From Paracoccus methylarcula (GTDB taxonomy: Bacteria > Pseudomonadota > Alphaproteobacteria > Rhodobacterales > Rhodobacteraceae): DNA of 64,000 nt. Every line of letters begins with the position of its first letter. Position 1 is the stretch's first letter. Below the pieces are notes generated by a model. It was not told the origin of the DNA. It made no database searches and worked only from the letters and a program-made list of their open reading frames with translations. The stretch is from contig NZ_PXNQ02000002.1 in NCBI RefSeq assembly GCF_003007735.2, positions 420,677 through 484,676 of the forward strand, in the 5' to 3' direction. Shown here one piece after another: positions 58,928 to 64,000 of the stretch. Made by a program: the position numbers and the translations under genes.

Positions 58928-60363
58928 CTATTTGCGGCCGCAAAGCAGGATATAGAGCATCCCGCCCAGGACCGCGCCGATCAGCCAGCCGAATCCTGCC
59001 AGCGCTTGCAATGCGGGCAACCACACCGTCCCGACAGAGAACAGCGCCGCCAGTCCCACTGCCATGATCGCGCGCTTGTTCCAACCGCCATCATAGTAGT
59101 AGCGGCCCGACGCTTCCGCAGTGAAGAGCTGCTCCACCACGAGGCGCCGTTTTTGCACCACGTAGTAATCCGCGATCAGGATGCCATAGAGCGGCGCAAG
59201 GATTGCCCCGAGCGTATCGACGAAACCGGCGATGCCGATTTTCGAGATCAGCGACACCCACAGCGCCCCGATGACGAAGGCGATGGCGGCGGTGATGATC
59301 CCGCCGGTTCTGGCATTGATCCTGGAGGGCGACATATTGGCGATGTCATAGGCCGCCGGGATGAAATTGGCGACCAGGTTGATCCCCACGGTGGCGGCAA
59401 AGAAGGTCACGGCGGCAATCAGTGTCAGGCCAAGGCTGTCCACCCGCTCGACGATCGCGGTGGGATCGGTCAGGCGCTCTCCGAACAGCACGACGCGCCC
59501 GCGGTGATGAACAGCGCGATGAAGGAAAAGAACGCCATCGACACCGGCAGGCCCCAGAAATTGCCGCGGCGCATCTGGCCCTCGGTTTTCACGAAGCGCG
59601 AGAAATCGCCGAAATTGATGATGACGGCGGCGAAATAGGCGACCATCGTGCCGACCACGGCAATGAACCCGGCCAGGGTGCTGCGCTCGCTTTCGGCCGC
59701 GCCCTGGAAGATCGCGCCGATCTCGGACCAGATGCCGTTGCCGGCCTTCCACCAGATCATCAGCGCCAGGGCGATCATCACCGCGTAGACGAACGGTCCG
59801 GCCCAGTTCAGGAACTTGCCGACCCATTCGATGCCCATCAGGAACAGCCCGATCTGGAAGCCAGCAACGATGATATAGGCGACCCAGTCCACCCCGCTCA
59901 GGCCAAGGAAGCCCCCTGCCCCGGGCTCGATCCCGAACAGCGCCCGGATCGCCAGCGCAACGGCGGTCGAGGCGAAATAGGTCTGCACCCCGTACCAGAA
60001 GATCGCCACGATCCCGCGCACCAATGCCGGGAACCGAGCGCCACGCACGCCCATCGCGGCGCGCGCCATCACCGCATAGGGAACGCCGTAGCGAACCGAG
60101 GGACGGCCCGACAGGTTGACCAGCCACATCACCAGGAGTCCCGAAACGACGATGGCGGCAAAGGTCAGCCAGCCGTTCAGCCCGTAGCTGAGAAACAGCG
60201 AGGCGGCCAGCGTATAGCCGAACAGGCTCTGGATGTCGTTGTTCCAGACATTGAAGATCTCGAACGCGCCCCAGTTCCGCCGCTCATGCGGAATCGGAGC
60301 GAGATCCTCGTTGTAAAGCGACGGATCGCCGCTGCCGATATGCGTGAATTCATCCGAAGCCAT
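58928..60363 (-). pseudogene. NCS1-family nucleobase/cation symporter, frameshifted as read
   Basis: ATG 60363 follows AGGGGAC. NCS1 opening: LYNEDLAPIPHERRNWGAFEIFNVWNNDIQS, about twelve membrane segments expected. The frame slips after FITAGA; restoring one base near 59494-59497 gives TAGAVVLFGERLTDPTAIVERVDSL and a 478-residue protein ending at 58928. NCS1 carriers move cytosine, uracil, allantoin or hydantoins with H+ or Na+; substrate not assignable. No purine or pyrimidine catabolic gene is nearby. Confidence 0.88.
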
Positions 60364-60534
60364 TATGCAGTCCCCTCGCCCATATGTGACATGGCCATGA
60401 CACTGCGAACCGATGCGTTCAGGCAAGCGCGCAATCGCCAGGACAATCTCTGACAGCATTGAAACTGTTTTCTGGACTTATTGCTAGTCGCACTGCCCAT
60501 GCAGGCGGCAGTCACGGGCCGAATCGCCCGGAGA

Positions 60535-60560
60535 CCGGGGGCGCCGCAAAGCGCCCCCGG
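60535..60560 (-). terminator. Hairpin after pntB
   Basis: Perfect 10-base stem CCGGGGGCGC/GCGCCCCCGG with a 6-base loop, eight bases beyond the pntB stop on its strand. No T run downstream. Confidence 0.5.
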
Positions 60561-60567
60561 AAAAGGA

Positions 60568-62010
60568 TCAGTCGATCATCGGCATGAGCTTGTTCACCGA
60601 CTCGTTGGCATCGCCATAGAACATCCGTGTGTTCTCCTTGAAGAACAGCGGGTTCTCGATACCGGAATAGCCGGTGCCCTGGCCGCGCTTGGAGACGAAG
60701 ACCTGTTTCGCCTTCCAGACCTCCAGCACCGGCATGCCGGCGATGGGGCTGTTGGGGTCCTCTTGCGCGGCCGGGTTCACGATGTCGTTCGAGCCGATGA
60801 CGATCACCACATCCGTGGAAGGGAAATCCTCGTTGATCTCGTCCATCTCCAGCACGATGTCGTAGGGCACCCGCGCCTCGGCCAGCAGCACGTTCATGTG
60901 ACCGGGCAGACGGCCCGCGACCGGGTGGATCGCAAAGCGCACCTCCTTGCCCGCGGCGCGCAGCTTGCGGGTTAGCTCGCTGACCGCGGCCTGCGCCTGC
61001 GCCACCGCCATGCCATAGCCCGGCACGATGATCACGCTGTCGGCCTCGTTCAGCGCGGCAGCCACGCCGTCGGCATCGATGGCGATCTGCTCGCCCTCGA
61101 TTTCCGCCGCCGGACCCTGTTCGCCGCCGAAGCCGCCAAGGATCACGCTGACGAAATGCCGGTTCATCGCCTTGCACATGATATAGCTGAGGATCGCACC
61201 CGAAGAGCCGACCAGCGCCCCGGTCACGATCAGCAGGTCATTGCCGAGCGTGAAGCCGATGGCTGCGGCGGCCCAGCCCGAATAGCTGTTCAGCATCGAC
61301 ACGACCACCGGCATGTCGGCGCCGCCGATGCCCATGATCAGGTGATAGCCGATGAAGAAGGCCAGAAGCGCGATCAGGATCAGCCAGAACACGCCCGGGC
61401 CGACGCCGCTGCAATAGAGAATGCCGAACAGGATCGACAGCCCCAATGCACCCGCGTTCAGCATATGCCCGCCGGGCAGCTTCTTGGGCTTGCCATCGAC
61501 CTTGCCGGACAGCTTGCCGAAGGCCACGACCGAGCCGGTGAAGGTCACCGCCCCGATGAAGATGCCCAGGAAAACCTCGATCTTCAGCATCGCCAGTTCT
61601 GCGGGCGTCTTGTGCGCCAGGACGGCGGCAAAGCCCTGGAACTCATGCGCGGCGGCCTCGGCCTTGATGCGCAGCACGCGGGCCAGTTCGATCTGGGCGT
61701 TGAAGCCCACGAACACCGCGGCCAGACCGACAAGGCTGTGCATTGCGGCGACAAGCTGCGGCATCTCGGTCATCTGGACGCGCTTGGCGACCACCCAACC
61801 GACCGCGCCACCGATGGCGATCATCACGATCGACAGGAACCAGTTGCCCGCACCGGGGCCGAACAGCGTGGCCAGCACGGCCAGCGCCATGCCGACGATA
61901 CCATACCAGATCGCGCGCTTGGCGCTTTCCTGACCCGAAAGCCCACCCAGAGACAGGATGAACAGGATCGCGGCGACCACGTAAGCGGCAGTGGTGAATC
62001 CGTATTCCAT
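60568..62010 (-). CDS. pntB: NAD(P) transhydrogenase subunit beta
   Basis: 480 residues. Membrane domain of about nine segments ([23 protein letters not shown] onward) and C-terminal NADP(H)-binding dIII with [16 protein letters not shown] and [32 protein letters not shown]. With PntA it couples proton entry to hydride transfer from NADH to NADP+. 12 bases after pntA. Confidence 0.96.
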   Translation of the reverse strand: MEYGFTTAAYVVAAILFILSLGGLSGQESAKRAIWYGIVGMALAVLATLFGPGAGNWFLSIVMIAIGGAVGWVVAKRVQMTEMPQLVAAMHSLVGLAAVFVGFNAQIELARVLRIKAEAAAHEFQGFAAVLAHKTPAELAMLKIEVFLGIFIGAVTFTGSVVAFGKLSGKVDGKPKKLPGGHMLNAGALGLSILFGILYCSGVGPGVFWLILIALLAFFIGYHLIMGIGGADMPVVVSMLNSYSGWAAAAIGFTLGNDLLIVTGALVGSSGAILSYIMCKAMNRHFVSVILGGFGGEQGPAAEIEGEQIAIDADGVAAALNEADSVIIVPGYGMAVAQAQAAVSELTRKLRAAGKEVRFAIHPVAGRLPGHMNVLLAEARVPYDIVLEMDEINEDFPSTDVVIVIGSNDIVNPAAQEDPNSPIAGMPVLEVWKAKQVFVSKRGQGTGYSGIENPLFFKENTRMFYGDANESVNKLMPMID

Positions 62011-62022
62011 ACGTCCCTCTCC

Positions 62023-63597
62023 TTACGATTTCTGGAACATGGCGAGCATGCGGCGGGTGACGAGGAAGCCCCCGACGATGTTGACCCCCGCCATCAGCAC
62101 GGCAAGCGCCGCAAGGATCAGCACCCAGGCCGAGCCCGAGCCGATCTGCATCAGCGCACCGAGGATGATGATCGACGAGATCGCGTTGGTGACTGCCATC
62201 AGCGGCGTGTGCAGCGAATGCGCGACATTCCAGATCACCTTGAAGCCCACGAAACAGGCCAGCACGAAGACGATGAAATGCGACATGAAGCTGGCCGGGG
62301 CGACCAGCCCCACCAGCAGCAGCAGGATCCCGCCCCCGGCCAGCATCGTGACCTGGGACCTGGTCTCGGCCTTGAAGGCCGCGACCTCCTGCGCGCGGCG
62401 CTCTTCCGGCGTCAGCTCCTTCGGCTTTTCCTTGGGTTTCTGCGCCGCGATCGCCGCGACCTTGGGCGGCGGCGGCGGGAAGGTGACGTCATGATCATGC
62501 GCGACCGTGGCGCCGCGGATCACGTCATCCTCCATGTCGTGATTGATCACACCGTCTTTCTTCGGTGTCAGATCCGTCATGAAGTGACGGATATTGTTGC
62601 CGTAAAGCTCCGAGGATTGCGCACCCATCCGGCTGGCGAAATCGGTATAGCCGATGATGGTCACGCCGTTCTCGGTCACGATCCGCTCATCGGCGACGGT
62701 CAATTCGCAATTGCCGCCCTTCTCGGCAGCCAGATCGACGATGACGCTGCCCTGCTTCATCGCCTCGACCATATCCTTGGTCCACAAGACCGGCGCGTCC
62801 CGTCCGGGGATCAGCGCGGTGGTGATGACCACGTCCATGTCCGGGGCGAGTTCGCGGAACTTCGCCAGCTGCTTTTCGCGGAACTCGGGGCTTGAGGGCG
62901 CGGCATAGCCGCCCGTCGCGGCCCCGTCCTGCGCCTGCTCCTCGAAATCGAGAAACACGAACTCGGCGCCCATCGATTCGATCTGCTCGGCGACCTCGGG
63001 GCGCACGTCGAAGGCGAAGACCTGTGCGCCAAGGCTGGTCGCCGTGCCGATGGCGGCCAGCCCGGCCACGCCCGCGCCCACGACCAGCACCTTGGCCGGC
63101 GGCACCTTGCCCGCCGCCGTCACCTGCCCGGTGAAGAAGCGGCCGAAATTATTCGCAGCCTCGATGACCGAGCGGTATCCGGCGATATTCGCCATCGAGC
63201 TGAGCGCGTCCATCTTCTGCGCCCGGCTGATCCGCGGCACCATGTCCATGGCGATGGCGGTGATGCCCTGTTCCTTCGCCTTTTCAAGCAGTTCCGCGTT
63301 CTGCGCCGGGTAAAAGAACGAGATCAGCGTCTGCCCCTCGCGCATCTGACCGATCTCGGCATCCGCAGGCTGGCGCACCTTGGCCACGACATCGACCGCC
63401 TTGATCAGATCCGCAGCCGTTTTCTCGACCGTGACCCCGGCCCTTTCATAGTCGGAATCCATGAACCCGGCCCTCGCCCCGGCACCGGATTCGACGAAAA
63501 CCTCATGTCCAAGCTTCTGGAGATGCGTTGCCGAAGACGGCGTGATCGCCACCCGTGCCTCGCCCTCGTAGCTCTCCTTCAAAGCGCCAATCTTCAT
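62023..63597 (-). CDS. pntA: NAD(P) transhydrogenase subunit alpha (fused PntAA/AB)
   Basis: 524 residues. NAD(H)-binding dI ([45 protein letters not shown]) and a C-terminal four-segment membrane part ([43 protein letters not shown]), linked by a charged [17 protein letters not shown] hinge. The single-polypeptide form is that of E. coli, not the split R. rubrum form. First gene of pntAB. Confidence 0.96.
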   Translation of the reverse strand: MKIGALKESYEGEARVAITPSSATHLQKLGHEVFVESGAGARAGFMDSDYERAGVTVEKTAADLIKAVDVVAKVRQPADAEIGQMREGQTLISFFYPAQNAELLEKAKEQGITAIAMDMVPRISRAQKMDALSSMANIAGYRSVIEAANNFGRFFTGQVTAAGKVPPAKVLVVGAGVAGLAAIGTATSLGAQVFAFDVRPEVAEQIESMGAEFVFLDFEEQAQDGAATGGYAAPSSPEFREKQLAKFRELAPDMDVVITTALIPGRDAPVLWTKDMVEAMKQGSVIVDLAAEKGGNCELTVADERIVTENGVTIIGYTDFASRMGAQSSELYGNNIRHFMTDLTPKKDGVINHDMEDDVIRGATVAHDHDVTFPPPPPKVAAIAAQKPKEKPKELTPEERRAQEVAAFKAETRSQVTMLAGGGILLLLVGLVAPASFMSHFIVFVLACFVGFKVIWNVAHSLHTPLMAVTNAISSIIILGALMQIGSGSAWVLILAALAVLMAGVNIVGGFLVTRRMLAMFQKS

Positions 63598-63826
63598 GGC
63601 GTTCTAGCCCCCCATTCTCTGATTTCGCAATCGGGTCTGCATAGCATCGCGCAACAATCTTTCACAAGGGCGCGATGCGACGATATGTCATGAATATATT
63701 TGTTTCATGGAACATCCATAGATTGCCGACCGCCCCGGAGCGATTCTGTCCGGGATTGCAAAAGATAAGGGCCGCACGACAATTCGCGCGACCCCTTTTC
63801 TCGAATATTCCACCGAAAGGGTGGGT

Positions 63827-64000
63827 TCAGTTCCCGGTCGACTCGCTCGCGGCGGGCTCTTCCTCGATGGTGATCGCGTTCTCGAGCGCGTCGGCGGCGT
63901 CATTTGCCGCATCCTCGACAGCCGTCGCAGCGTCCGAAGCCGCATCCTGCAACGCATCGGCTGCGCCGCTTTCCTCGGCCGCCGCGCCCTCGTCGGTTGC
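63827..64000 (-). CDS. C-terminus of an acidic Ala/Glu/Asp-rich protein, cut by window edge
   Basis: An open frame enters from the right edge and ends at TGA (63829-63827): ATDEGAAAEESGAADALQDA, then SDAATAVEDAANDAADALEN and EEEPAASESTGN. Low-complexity acidic helix, perhaps the tail of an exported or envelope protein; 229 bases separate it from pntA, with no gene visible in that gap. The start and family are outside the window. Confidence 0.6.
   Translation of the reverse strand, partial: ATDEGAAAEESGAADALQDAASDAATAVEDAANDAADALENAITIEEEPAASESTGN

Overview
The window reads as chromosomal DNA of a GC-rich alphaproteobacterium of the Rhodobacteraceae, most likely Paracoccus or a close relative. 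The evidence is gene content and protein flavour: a TakP-type TRAP binding protein, a TAXI TRAP system with DUF1850, fused PntA, DUF3422, a small DUF6324-like protein, an AbgB-like hydrolase with a peptide ABC operon, and a recurring hairpin plus GATATTTTCATGAAGAAG intergenic element. There is no plasmid, phage, insertion-sequence or CRISPR signature. Genes are densely packed on both strands; no gap between genes exceeds 300 bases.

Layout. 1-5.9 kb is the least recognisable part: secreted or membrane-anchored proteins of unknown role (a frameshifted secreted protein, a Sel1-repeat protein, a small four-cysteine protein, a DUF4139 protein, a six-cysteine periplasmic protein) and an orphan HEMAH metallopeptidase. 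6-9.6 kb carries alr and a phoH-ybeY-corC operon. 9.8-17.8 kb is a peptide-type ABC transporter with an AbgB-like amidohydrolase and a divergent LysR regulator. 18-28.7 kb holds tRNA-Val, lon, an orphan sensor kinase, an MBL hydrolase, tRNA-Asn, a hydrolase/isomerase pair, prs, purD and xseA. 28.9-37 kb holds an RND efflux pair, a LysR regulator and modCBA behind a palindromic Mo-box candidate. 37.3-48.9 kb holds rpsA, a LysE exporter, selD, a TakP-like protein, eno, a nuclease-fold protein, selO, a VOC protein, obgE-proB and a SelW-like protein. 49-54 kb holds tRNA-His, a YqjD/YqjE-like membrane pair and the TAXI TRAP operon. 54.2-64 kb holds bolA-grxD, a redoxin, gph, a DUF442 phosphatase-like protein, an ArsC-like protein with a tiny lipoprotein, DUF3422, an NCS1 permease, pntBA and the tail of an acidic protein.

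The strongest overall observation is about sequence integrity. Eight genes are interrupted by nine single-base deletions, each repaired by restoring one base, usually in a short run of one nucleotide. Several of these genes are highly conserved (xseA, grxD, transporter subunits), so residual sequencing or assembly indels are more likely than decay, and these genes should be treated as probably intact in the organism.

I found no convincing undescribed multi-gene system. The best candidates for follow-up are the orphan metallopeptidase with its secreted neighbours, the AbgB-like/peptide-transporter operon, the Mo-box, the repeated terminator-plus-tail element, the 46-base palindrome at 57.0 kb and the paired palindromes between bolA and the redoxin gene.
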